From Byssochlamys sp. IMV 00236 (lineage: Eukaryota; Ascomycota; Eurotiomycetes; Eurotiales; Thermoascaceae): a stretch of 24,867 nt of DNA. Made by a program: the position numbers and the translations under genes. The stretch lies in contig MSJH02000480.1 of NCBI GenBank assembly GCA_001931875.2, positions 1 to 24,867 of the forward strand, given 5' to 3'. The notes beneath the pieces were generated by a model that was not told the origin of the DNA, did not search any database, and was given only the letters and a program-made list of their open reading frames with translations. Positions 9,334 to 18,796 of the stretch are shown in pieces; position 1 is the first letter of the stretch; every line of letters starts with the position of its first letter.

Positions 9334-10861
9334 ATGAATTGCTTGGTTTTTTCACTAATACTATTCTTTATTTCCTTTTCAATAGAACAACAAGTTGCGT
9401 TCGACGCAAATATCAATTATGGATGGTTAACACCTTTTACATATGAATGGGTCACTGTCCTGGATAGACTACACAATACGTTTGGCAATCGATCAAAGAC
9501 AGAGCAGTGTCTACACAAGATACCCAAGTTTGAGTGTGAGCGTTTCGTTTGGGAGGACTCCATCACTCATCGAGATGCATACCATTTACGGCCAAATGTA
9601 AAGTAAAACAAATAAGCCTTTCTATTATAACTAATATTGTATATAGGATATCAAATCTGTCATCGCTCTTGGTGATAGTATCACTGCAGGGTTTGGCATG
9701 ATGTCAGGTAACATATTCTTATTGTTCTCACACGCACCATCTGATCACTTATATATTAGGAAGGCCTCCATTCTCGACTATATTAGAATACAGAGGCAAA
9801 TCATTCTCTGTAGGTGGTGATCCAGGAGAATATACTTTACCCAATTTTTTATCAACCTATGCTGATGAACTCAAAGGTTCACCTGAGGGGATCACTCTAC
9901 CACTGTCAAGAGGCAAAGACCTTAATAATGCAGTAAGAATCAATATAAAGAAAAAAGGAATACATGGTATGCTAATGTAATCATATAGATAACAGGTGCC
10001 AAATGTCAGGATTTGGATCAACAAGTAGATAGATTGATTCGAGTATTAAAGAAAAAGGAATACAAAGATATCCGTGACGAATGGAAATTAATCACAATCT
10101 TTATTGGCGCTAATAACGTCTGTGTCTTATGCACACCACCAATGACCACTTTACCTGATCTGTCAGCCGTAGATGTATTCGAAAGAAATTTGAGATCAGT
10201 CTTGGAGCGCATCAGACAAGATGTTGGTAAATCATTTGTTAACCTTGTTGGTTTATTTAATGTATCGGGTGTCTATGAAGCTACTCGAGGTGATCCTTAT
10301 TGTGAGCTCATTTGGGATCCTGCTCATATGGTCATTTGTTCTTGTGTACAGCAAGATACTAAACAACGCCTAGGTAAATTTAGATTAAGTACTTTTTCTC
10401 TCTCTCTCTCTAATACGTAATTCAGCGGCTGATAGATTAATTGATGAATATAACAAAAGACTACAAAAACTAGAAAGAGAATACAAGGACAAAGACAAAC
10501 AAACGTTTGGTATTAGTTATCAACCTGGATTCACCCAATTCGAAGTGGGTAAATATAAACAAGCCTATTTCAGTGGAGTTGACTGGTAAAAAAAAAAAAA
10601 AAAAAAGAACAAAGAATATATGTGTAGTATTCACATTTTAAATTAACTTATTTAATAAAGCTTTCATCCAAATAAGTGCGCTAACCAGGTGATGGCTATA
10701 CTTTTATGGAATGCAAGTATTTTATGACATCTTTTTGTTTTTCCTACTAACACGCTATCAAATAGAACATGTTTTCTAATCCACAAGAAAAGAACAAGGT
10801 TTATAACCTTGAATCACTCGAGATTGTTTGTCCGAGCCCTACACGTCCTTATGTTCAATAA
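9334..10861 (+). CDS. Secreted GDSL/SGNH phospholipase B1-like enzyme
   Basis: Predicted lysophospholipase/phospholipase of the animal PLB1 type. Seven exons: 9334-9597, 9647-9707, 9760-9932, 9989-10373, 10426-10585, 10661-10712 and 10766-10861, total 396 aa. An N-terminal signal peptide (MNCLVFSLILFFISFS) implies export. Catalytic blocks: GDSITAGFG (Ser about 99), the Gly residues in GGDPG, IGANNVC (block III, Asn about 208) and DCFHPN (Asp 347, His 350). The Asp-His block appears only once the intron after GACTG is removed; without it the frame ends falsely at VDW. LWN|NMF and the tail EIVCPSPTRPY match the end of PLB1 proteins, which requires a GC..AG intron at 10713-10765. No C-terminal membrane anchor is seen. 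The start ATG follows a T28 tract. Confidence 0.88.
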
Positions 10862-10953
10862 AAGAGTGCATTTGCACAATGTTACACAAATTAGAATGGT
10901 GCCATCAAATAGTTCAAACAAGTTACATTTCTTATTTCCTTTGTTTCTTTCTC

Positions 10954-11538
10954 ATGTTTCGTAAAAACAATTCAAACTCGAATTCATCACTTTCTTCTGG
11001 AAATGCATCAATAATAGAACAAAAACATGAACAAGTAAACAATAGTAGTGATACAGAAGAAGATGACGAAAAATCAATTGATATCACTATTGAATCCATG
11101 TCGGCTGTGATTGCTGCTGCAGTGCAATTATCTTCATCAAATGGAAAACCTTCTTCTCTTTCCTCAGGATCTGCTTCTATCCTTCAACCTTTCTCAAAGC
11201 AAGACAAGAGACGTAACAGTAGGTTTTCATTATTTGCTTGGAAAAAGCAGGAAAAGAAAGAAAAGGATAATACAACACCAACGCTGGATTCAGGTTTAAG
11301 CTTGAATCAGAGCTCAGATGATGATAGTTGCTCTTCACCGTCTTCTCCTCGTAGTTCATCTGCATCATCACCCAAGGCAGTCATGATAGATGATGGAAAA
11401 GATGAGTTGATGTATAGAGGTATACAGATTAAAGAGATCAAGACAACGTTAAAGACACTTGTTATATCAGATGAAGTACGACATCCAATGCCACAGGTTA
11501 AACTTGAAAGGCCTGGTTTTGCTCGTATCAATTATTAA
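10954..11538 (+). CDS. Serine-rich uncharacterised protein
   Basis: Intronless frame from ATG 10954 (194 aa). The frame is open further upstream to 10828, but that part overlaps the phospholipase 3' end, so the MFRKNNSN start is preferred. The body is low-complexity: Ser/Asn runs, an acidic patch (TEEDDEKSIDIT), several SS/SP clusters that are likely phosphorylation sites, and basic patches (KQDKRRNSRFS, KKQEKKEKD). The C-terminus is the only part that looks conserved: LMYRGIQIKEIKTTLKTLVI followed by HPMPQVKLERPGFARINY. RRNSRFS fits a basophilic kinase (PKA-like) site. No domain is recognised. It follows the phospholipase by 92 nt on the same strand and may be regulated separately. Confidence 0.65.
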   Translation: MFRKNNSNSNSSLSSGNASIIEQKHEQVNNSSDTEEDDEKSIDITIESMSAVIAAAVQLSSSNGKPSSLSSGSASILQPFSKQDKRRNSRFSLFAWKKQEKKEKDNTTPTLDSGLSLNQSSDDDSCSSPSSPRSSSASSPKAVMIDDGKDELMYRGIQIKEIKTTLKTLVISDEVRHPMPQVKLERPGFARINY

Positions 11539-11756
11539 ATAATACCCTTTCTCATTTTTGTATATTGCTATTTATCACTCTTTTTTCTTTATGTAATAAT
11601 AAATTTTTTCTTTTTCTTTATTTATTATTCTGTTGCGTGTTTCCAAGGCAACCGTACAACCTCATTTGCAGGGAAAACGAGAAATCATCTGGTATTAAAA
11701 AAAAAAAAAAGCAACACAAACAGAGAGAAAAGGTCCAAGCCTCCGATATCTTTTAC

Positions 11757-11783
11757 TTTTTTTTTTAAAAAAAAAAAAAAAAA
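11757..11783. promoter_or_regulatory. T10-A17 tract just upstream of RPC82
   Basis: Ten T followed directly by seventeen A, ending 15 nt before the RPC82 ATG. Such bipolar poly(dA:dT) blocks are nucleosome-poor and typical of fungal core promoters; the two halves can also pair as a hairpin. Confidence 0.6.
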
Positions 11784-11798
11784 CTGTAAATAGATAGC

Positions 11799-13647
11799 AT
11801 GTCCTTTCAAGCACGTTTATGTAAAGAAATACTATTAGAAGACTTTGGACCTTTTGTCTCTGTAATAATACATCTTTTATTCAGTTATACATGTCTTTTA
11901 TTAACTTGTATATATAGCAAGTATCTCGTCAACTACTATTGAAAGGTCGTTTGACTTTACCAGATATTGTTCGCTTCACAGGACTATCTGCCAAACAAAC
12001 CAAGGAATGTCTCATCATTCTCATCCAACACGGCATTGTCTACTTTTCTGAAGCTCCTGAAGGCAAAGTAGAACCAACCTATTACACAATCGACCCAGAA
12101 AGGATCATGATGCGTTTACGAATGGGTCCTATCCTTCGTGATGTCAGTGAGCGTTATGGCAAAGAAGCTGAAATAATTTGTAAACTCTTGTTTTTGAACG
12201 GTAGAATGACCATGCGAGGTGTCATTCAATGGGTCAAGGACAATATGAAGAAAGGACGTATGTATGCAATAGACACACTTGAATATATATGCGATATTAA
12301 AACTATATATAGAAATCGACAAATACACACAAGCATTTTCGCAACTCGTCATAGATCAGTACATAGCAGGCGTCTTGCCAGAACACAGTCGTTCCACTAT
12401 GGATCGTCTGTTGGCAGCCACTGAAAAGGAATCTGAAAAATATACCATCATGACTTCAAAAGACATTGCCAATGCAAAAGCATCAGCACAGGCTCAGATT
12501 GAAGCCGCGTATGGTACAGATGAAATCATTGGTATGAAGCGTAAAGTGATCGATCCAATGGATTATCAAAGAAAGGTAATTAAAAAGAATCGCAAAAGCA
12601 AAAGGGTTTAATTTTTTTCTTTTTAGCGTGCTGCCATCAGTCACTATGGCGACGGATTGACTGAAGAAGATCAACCAGAAATTGACGAAAAAGTGTTTTT
12701 CAGCATTAATTATGATAGGTTCAATATGTTGTTCAGAAATGATGCCATCATCGACTTTGCTACTGAACGTATCAATCGCACTGCAGGTCAGATTGTGAAA
12801 GCATTCTTTGACTATGGCAAGGATAGAATGAAGTCATTGAAGGAACAAGATTCTCGTAAGACATCTTTTTTGTATATTGCATGAAAAAACTAAACGTGTG
12901 TCTACTCTAGCCTCAGCAACACCTGTTCATATTGCCAACATTTTAACCAAGTCAGATGTAGTCAGCCGAGGAGACATCGTGCTACCTAAGGACCCATTAG
13001 AACCCAACAAGAAGCCAAGCATACAGGAGATCGTCCGTGGATACATCACATTGCTCAAAGTGGATACAGCAGGCTTTGTCAAGTCAAAGGATGAACGTGG
13101 CGCGAGCCAGTACGCCGTCAACTTTGAAAGATTACGCACTACAATGAAGAGACGCATCCTGGAAGGCATTGTTCGTGAACGCTATGGTGTTGCCACATGT
13201 CGCATCTTTAGAATATTGATTGAAAAGGGCAAACTGGAAGAATCACAGGTTCAAAAGTTGGCCATGCTTCCAGCCACGGATACAAGAGAAAAACTTATGC
13301 TTCTCAATACAAAGGGCCTTGTCGAGATCCAGGAAGTTCCCAGAACTGCAGACCGTGCTCCTAGTCGATGCTTCCATCTTTGGTACGTCCCTCTTGAGAA
13401 ATGCTTCCAAGAACTTCTTGTTGATTCATATCGTGTCATCTGTAACATTCAACAACGCAAGAGACAAGAATTGAAGCTTCGTCAACGTTTAATTGAAAAA
13501 ATTAACCGAAAGGATGTGCTTGAGAATCCAGACTTGTTGGGTGAAGGAGAAAAGAAGGAAATTGAACAAATGAACAAGGTTTTAGAAAGATTAGAAGTAG
13601 CCAAGTCAAGAATGGATACTGTTGTCATGATCCTAAGAGACTTTTAA
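11799..13647 (+). CDS. RPC82: DNA-directed RNA polymerase III subunit RPC3/RPC82
   Basis: Subunit of the Pol III-specific RPC82-RPC34-RPC31 trimer, which opens promoter DNA for tRNA and 5S rRNA transcription. Five exons: 11799-11861, 11918-12257, 12313-12575, 12627-12855 and 12911-13647, joined without stops into 543 aa, a normal length for the family. The N-terminal MSFQARLCKEILLEDFGPFV, then LLLKGRLTLPDIVRFTGLS and CLIILIQHGIVYF, form the first winged-helix; further winged-helix segments follow (EIICKLLFLNGRMTMRGVIQ; ATERINRTAGQIVKAF; RYGVATCRIFRILIEKGKL). The end is a long charged helix (ICNIQQRKRQELKLRQRLIE). The nuclear Pol III role follows from family membership. The REX3-like gene starts 89 nt after its stop on the same strand. 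Confidence 0.95.
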
Positions 13648-13736
13648 AAATAAACGTATACCTCTGCACCTTTACGTGTAAAAAGAATTACCCCTGTGAC
13701 TTTACCTTTTTGTTGTCTTTTTTTTTCCTTCCAAAG

Positions 13737-14072
13737 ATGCTTCCTACCTTGGGTCTCTTTAAATCACTACCCTGTCCTCTGTTTCCAAATTGCAATAGAG
13801 ATCCATGCGTTTTCTCACATGAAAGGACTAGAATAGGTAAAAAAAAAAAAAAGTATTTCTCCGAGTATGTTTCTAATCGTGTAATATGTATAGATCGTCC
13901 ATTGCAAACTATCAAGCGACCAAAACCTGAAACAAATTCGTCATCAGTAACAGATACAACGGCAACTGTAAAAAAGCAAAAGGTAACCACACCCTCATCT
14001 TTGGTTAGTGCTCGATCTGCAAGCTCTTCTTCTAAAGGTAGTCATCGCATTTTCTTGTACAGGACTATTGAT

Positions 14073-14106
<34 letters not shown>

Positions 14107-15602
14107 TCTCATAGAAATCCCATCACCAGCTGCATCTATTGTAAATAAAACAAAACCTGTTATAAGTAAACCGACAACTGCATCTGCATCTACTACTACA
14201 CAAATACCAAAGAAACCTACTCAGACCGTAAGAGAAACTAAAGCTTTTTTTTTTGAATATCAACACATATTATCTATAGACCACAGGCACAGGACCACCT
14301 ATGATTTTACCTAATATCAGATCAAAGATACCCCTCAATGCACGACAAGTAAGAAAAAAAGACAAAAAAAGGAGAAAGGTAATTATTGACAGAATATGAT
14401 CAGGCTATAGCGAACCGACTGTTTCAAGAGTTCAAACGTATCTATACGCCCATTCTTTCTCAACAACCTTCGATAGCCACTGAGCATGCTGCAAGACAGG
14501 AAGAGAACATATTGAACACAACGGCCAATCTGGCTGGATACAAACAGCTCGCAATGACCATTTTGGGCCGTTTAAAGAAGAGACCGGCGTGTACGGGAGT
14601 TGAAGATACAGGCATAGACGGCGAATGGAAAGACCAAGCAGCCAAGGAAAAAGAAATGGATGACTTTTTGAATAATATAGACAAGTGTGTAGCGAGCGTA
14701 GAGCAACTTAAGGAATTGGGATACCCATTACCTGATTTATTCAATGCTGTGCCCGAGCAGACGTTTGCAATCACTACGGTAGGAGGTATCGCGACTTGTG
14801 ATAGATGCAAGAAGGAATACACAGTAAAGAACATGCTGACAAAAGAAGATATGGAGACATGCACATATCACCCGTTACGAATGGCGACCGTGCAAAGAAA
14901 TGGAGAAAAGAGACGAGTGTACAGATGCTGTGGAGACGCGATCGATAGTAACGGTTGCACACGAGGACCACATGTGTATAAGGAAGAAAGTTTGACAGTC
15001 TTGCATCAAAAGATGCCCTTTGTGTCAGCACCTGCTCGAGATATCAACGGCAGCAAGATTAGACACAAGCTGGTCGCGCTAGATTGTGAGATGGGGTATA
15101 CAACAGCGGGTATAGAGTTGATTCGGTTAACAGTTGTTGATGAACAAAAGAACAAGTTACTGGATGAGTTGGTGCTTCCTTCAAATATGGTCATTGACCT
15201 GAACACAAGGTTCAGTGGTGTGAAAACATTAGAAGGAGCCAAGTATGACCTGGACGGCATAAGGAAAAAGCTGTTTGAATACGTTGACCAGGACACAATC
15301 ATCGTTGGTCATGGTCTGGAAAATGATATGTGTGCACTTCGATTGGTTCACACCAAGGTTGTAGATACTGTCATTGTAAGTCTATTTATAATCTCTATTT
15401 TTGCATATTGTTGATTTAATGAATATATTTTTAGCTTTATCCTCATAAAGCTGGGTTACCTTTTAGAAACAGTCTTCGTAGTTTAGCCTCATCGGTCACC
15501 AAGAAATTCATTCAGGATAGTTCAGATGGACATGACTCTTTAGAGGATGCAAGTATTTGTATTGATTTATTAAAACAATATATAATACGAAAAAAGCAAT
15601 AA
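13737..15602 (+). CDS. REX3: REX3-like DEDDh RNA exonuclease
   Basis: 3'-5' exoribonuclease of the Rex3/REXO1 group, which trims stable RNAs such as RNase MRP RNA. Six exons: 13737-13836, 13894-14037, 14115-14227, 14280-14348, 14404-15375 and 15435-15602 (521 aa). The N-terminus MLPTLGLFKSLPCP with a CCCH finger (CPLFPNCNRDPCVFSH) is the usual Rex3 start. A Ser/Thr/Lys-rich linker follows, then IPLNARQ joined by splicing at the GATCAG acceptor (14403) to AIANRLFQEFKRIY; other acceptors break the frame. A Cys-rich module (CDRCKKEY ... CTYHPLR ... YRCCGD ... GCTRGPHVY) precedes the exonuclease. ExoI is ALDCEMG (Asp/Glu about 369-371), ExoII GHGLENDMCALRLVH, ExoIII HDSLEDA. The protein ends soon after. 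All catalytic residues are present. The stop lies 6 nt from that of the facing glycosylase gene. Confidence 0.92.
14076..14104. repeat. T29 homopolymer in REX3 intron 2
   Basis: Twenty-nine T residues acting as the polypyrimidine tract just before the TTCTCATAG acceptor at 14114. Confidence 0.9.
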
Positions 15603-15608
15603 TAAAAA

Positions 15609-16314
15609 CTAACTTTGTGGGTGTATTTTATCCTGCTGCTCAGCAAGTTTAGCGAGCTCCTGAAAAAATCTGTTTTTACATTGGTTAATGTATGCTGAGT
15701 AATACTAATAGCACTTGCCTTATTCTATCTGGTTTCTTGTATGCCGTTACAAGTCCACTTGTACTTGGCATGACAAAGATCAATGTTTCTCCATCTCTAT
15801 CCAACCATTTTATGCGTACATCCTTTTGAAGCCCCATCTGGTCACATTTCTTGTTTGAGTAAATCTCGTAAATACCCTTTCCCACAAAACATGCAATTCT
15901 AGGCCTGAATTTTTTAATTTTACTGTTTAGTATAGGTATGCCCTCTCGCTGTTCTGCCAAGGACAGATCTGTGGCTCTTCGGGTAGTTCTAGGTGTCAGA
16001 TTGGTAAACCCTAGCCTATACAGCTTGGGTGTATTCACATCGTCCTCAAACGTCAATTTTCTGTCGACAAGACCACTTTCTGATAGACAGGGCCAAAAAT
16101 GATTTGTGCGGTTAGCATAATGATGACCTTTGGCGCCGCTTGTTATGCCAGGATTGATACCAACAAATAACACTTTCAAATCATAGTCTAAAAGATCCGG
16201 TACACCTTTATCAACAATTGCCTCTTCCTTTACTGTTACCGTTTCTTGCTTGGTTACAGTTACTTTTTCTGTCTTTCTGAAATAAGGAGAGTATCTGGTT
16301 GTCTTTGGTATCAT
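15609..16314 (-). CDS. TDG: G/T(U)-mismatch thymine DNA glycosylase (TDG/MUG family)
   Basis: Base-excision repair enzyme that removes T or U opposite G. Exons 15715-16314 and 15609-15659 give 216 aa. The catalytic strand LKVLFVGINPG has the family Asn (GINPG), followed by HHYANRTNHFWPCL, LTPRTTRRATDLS and the intercalation-loop motif MPSTSGL. The short C-terminal exon (ELAKLAEQQDKIHPQS) needs a weak GTGCTA donor; a nearby AG|GCAAGT would give an unlikely tail. The start is uncertain: the frame continues upstream to an ATG at 16383, adding a hydrophobic, Phe/Leu-rich stretch that looks like translated CT-rich leader. The MIPKTTRYSPYF start at 16314 is preferred for a nuclear enzyme. It faces REX3 tail-to-tail and is divergent from the secreted-protein gene. 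Confidence 0.9.
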
Positions 16315-16767
16315 GTGAGCAATAGTCAATGAAAAGAGAGAGAGAGAGAAAAAAAAGTAAATTTCATACATTCGCTGTAACATGCGGAACTATTTTTCCG
16401 GGGGAAAACGACAAAAAATGACATCAGTTGAAGCTTAATCCAATTGCTTAGCGCAACTGGCATCAGTATATAGTCAAGCTATAGAGAACTATTTTTTATG
16501 ATTTTGATCTAGCTTGAGTGATGGATAGTAATTGTAGCAAACAAATCAAGAGGCGCAGCAAAAGAGAGATCAGCATCTCTTAGTCATTGATTTAAAGCAA
16601 TGTGTGTGTGTGTACAACATTGAGTTAAAAACAGAGATTTGCATATTTTTGGTTTTGAGGTTGCATCTTCTTATTTTTAGAAACAACTTTTTTTAATGCT
16701 TGCTTGAGTATAAATAGTGAGAGAAAGGGGCCTTTCTCTTGTCTCTCTCATTATTCATTACATAAAT
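16315..16767. other. Divergent intergenic region, glycosylase and secreted-protein genes
   Basis: About 450 nt. It contains a (TG)n-like run (16600-16613), T-rich tracts and, near its right end, the TATA box of the secreted-protein gene. No RNA gene or ORF is seen. Confidence 0.5.
16709..16716 (+). promoter_or_regulatory. TATA box of secreted-protein gene
   Basis: TATAAATA, 52 nt before the ATG at 16768, followed by a GA- then CT-rich leader. It is one of the few clear TATA boxes in the window and suggests a regulated, highly inducible promoter. Confidence 0.65.
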
Positions 16768-17124
16768 ATGAAGTTTCTCTACCTTGTTCTTACCTTATTC
16801 TTGATTGCTCTTGTTCATGCTGCTCCTTCTGGTGAAAAGAGCCATGATGACTTTGATATCATCTTTTATGGCAAACCATACTATCAAGATCAAGTCGGCG
16901 AAATCCATGGCAGCGTTGCCCCTGGTGAAGGTGCAGGTAGCAAGCGTGGTAATATGACGGTTGCTTCTTATGAAACTCAAAAATGGTTGCAAGTAACCTT
17001 GTACGATGATTACTACTACAAAGGCAACCATATCACCTTCTTGGGTCCTCGAAAGAACATCAAGCCTCCTTTCCACGTTCGTAGTGTCAAATGGAAGAGT
17101 CTGAAGAATGATTTGCCTAAATAA
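16768..17124 (+). CDS. Small secreted protein with crystallin-like Greek-key motif and Kex2-type site
   Basis: Single-exon gene, 118 aa. The signal peptide is textbook: MKFLYLVLTLFLIALVHA with predicted cleavage before APSG. Residues about 19-59 form an acidic, Tyr/Gly-rich segment ending in SKR (about 57-59), a dibasic Kex2-type site. The downstream part GNMTVASYETQKW has an N-glycosylation sequon. Then VTLYDDYYYKGNHITFLGP followed by VRSVKWKSL resembles a beta/gamma-crystallin Greek key (aromatic-D-x-x-Y-x-G, Ser-Val-x-W), a fold also used by small secreted proteins of bacteria and fungi. No cysteine is present. Function unknown; it could be structural, antimicrobial-like or effector-like, but nothing in the sequence decides. 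A strong TATA and CT-rich leader precede it and a poly(A) signal follows. Confidence 0.85.
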   Translation: MKFLYLVLTLFLIALVHAAPSGEKSHDDFDIIFYGKPYYQDQVGEIHGSVAPGEGAGSKRGNMTVASYETQKWLQVTLYDDYYYKGNHITFLGPRKNIKPPFHVRSVKWKSLKNDLPK

Positions 17125-17140
17125 GCATCTAGTTTATTTA

Positions 17141-17146
17141 AATAAA
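17141..17146 (+). terminator. Polyadenylation signal of secreted-protein gene
   Basis: AATAAA 17 nt after the stop codon, followed by an A-rich stretch. Confidence 0.5.
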
Positions 17147-17633
17147 ATGAAAATTCAAAAAAAAAGTGAATGCTTCTATTAGTACAATGATGTGTCTGCT
17201 GCTAAGGAATGCTTCGTAGCTGTACGAAAGTCACTGGATTCTGTTATGAAGATGCATTATTCCGCTTACATCTCTTGACGAAAAAGGAATAGTAGTGATT
17301 GTGGGTAATTTAAGTATTCATAGAGCTACAGTAATACTCTTTTTCTCTTAAAAACACCATAAGATACAATATGCACTACAGGAACAATATTATTGGTTTT
17401 TCTTGAAATGCATAAAGATGTATATTGACGCTTGTATCTGATAAAGTGCAGCAAGTCAACAGATATGCACACATACAAAGTAACCCACTTGCATATAGTT
17501 CAAATTTAATAGAGGATATTGCATAAATGCAGGAGAATAAACGGTATAGATCCAATCTTGGCCTGTTAAAAATATACATTTCTCTATTCGCTGTTGATTG
17601 TCACGTACAGATCTGCATAAAGCGGGCTTAGAC

Positions 17634-17640
17634 TATAAAA
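17634..17640 (+). promoter_or_regulatory. Orphan TATA-like element
   Basis: TATAAAA in the context GACTATAAAAGC, in a region with no ORF downstream. It could drive a non-coding transcript or be chance in AT-rich DNA. Confidence 0.25.
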
Positions 17641-18493
17641 GCTTTGAGGCACAGAATATATACCATTACATACGATATTTTTTGTGCAAAGATATCTGAG
17701 CACCATTCAGATAAAGCAGTCTTCAATCTAAGTAAGAAGCTTCACTTTCTTTACTGAATCAAGTATTTGATGGTAAAAGGTAATTTTTTGTACTTATTTG
17801 GCTACAGAGGGTTAGTCTCAACTTATCGGAATGTGAATATTAAATTACCAAAAATGGGATAACATATTTTAATTTTTGCAAATCTCTCTTTTAGAACCGT
17901 GTTACTTTATAATAAGCAGTGTGATCACTACAACAAAGTAACCTTGCTCTAAATAAGTTATAGATTTTAACTAGCAAAACCAAAGAAAAATAAAAAAAGA
18001 CAGTGTAATATTGGGTAAAGTAACACAAACTGTGGGGGATTCAAAGTAAGAGTCACACAGCACAAGTAACTAACTTTATCGTTTTTAAATAAAAAAGTAA
18101 GTGTAAAGGCAAGCATTATTGTTGAAAGATGCAAGATGAGGCGTAAATAAAAGAGACGGCATTTCATTTGTCCTTCCGTACTTAAATGAGCCTAGGTACG
18201 CACGACATAAACAAAAACTGCATGAAAGTGGTATCGCGTGGAAGTCAATTTGCTGCTCTTTAATTTTTTACTGCTGAAAAAAGAAGGAGCAAGTCATTCC
18301 ATAAGTGTATACAAGTGACAATCTGAATGAATATATAAATTATCAAGTAAAAAATAGTAAAAAGTTGGGCCAAGCTTGTGTTAAAAGTCATGAAACACTT
18401 TAGAAATAAACAAAAGTGTGAGTGTAAACCTTATTCAAATTATGGTTATCGATAAGATAGAAAACAATAACTTCACACAACTTTGAAAAAAGG

Positions 18494-18501
18494 TATAAAA
18501 A
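18494..18501 (+). promoter_or_regulatory. TATA box of gene relic
   Basis: TATAAAAA followed by GAGAGAAA and a long CT-rich leader, the same arrangement as the promoter of the secreted-protein gene at 16709. Confidence 0.5.
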
Positions 18502-18548
18502 GAGAGAAATTTGCTCTCGTCCCTTTTTCTCTCTCTTTCTTTTCTCTT

Positions 18549-18796
18549 TATTTTCTTTTACCCTTTTTGGCTGTTCTCTTTGGTCAAGGTAAGTTAATTT
18601 TTTTTTTATAAAACTTATTCAGCAAGGCGATGATCGTGTGTTCAAGGATTTCTATGTAATCTCTTTCTATGATGCTCAATACGTATCCTGGGCTGACAAC
18701 AGTCGTTCGTTTCATCACTCAACTGGGGGCTTTCAGGCAGCCAAAAGGAGAATTATGGGCATTCGATTGGAATCTTTACAGGGGGCTAGTAGTTAG
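18549..18796 (+). pseudogene. Probable decayed secreted-protein gene (no start codon)
   Basis: After a TATA box and CT-rich leader, a frame starting near 18549 encodes a signal-peptide-like YFLLPFLAVLFGQ. It splices in frame at 18588 (AG|GTAAGT) to an acceptor at 18626, continuing GDDRVFKDFYVISFYDAQY and ending ..RIMGIRLESLQGASS at the stop 18794-18796. The pattern of aromatic-D near the start and I-x-L-x-S-L at the end loosely resembles the Greek-key part of the 16768 gene. There is no ATG anywhere between the TATA box and the first in-frame codons, so it is probably dead or relies on an unseen exon. Downstream (18797-19130) the DNA stays more GC-rich than the flanks and shows protein-like frames broken by stops. 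Confidence 0.42.

Larger units (their letters stand above)
17125..18493. other. Long gene-poor AT-rich region
   Basis: About 1.4 kb, the largest gap in the window. Short open frames at 17376-17579 and 17967-18167 (minus) lack protein character. There is a TATA-like CTATAAAAG at 17633-17641 without a coding frame behind it, and a recurring AAGTAAC motif. No tRNA, snRNA or transposon could be recognised. It may hold the regulatory region of the 18.5-kb gene relic or an unannotated non-coding RNA. Confidence 0.4.

Noticed and set aside
10828..10953. N-terminal extension of the Ser-rich protein
   Set aside because: It overlaps the conserved C-terminus of the phospholipase in another frame, so the internal ATG at 10954 is more likely.
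17201..17222. Six-bp hairpin TTCGTA/TACGAA
   Set aside because: Too short and isolated to call an RNA gene or terminator in a eukaryotic genome.
18561..18588. Weak resemblance of CCTTTTTGGCTG..GGTCAAGG to the 5' end of U2 snRNA
   Set aside because: The rest of U2 (branch-site pairing and Sm regions) is absent; similarity is short and pyrimidine-driven.
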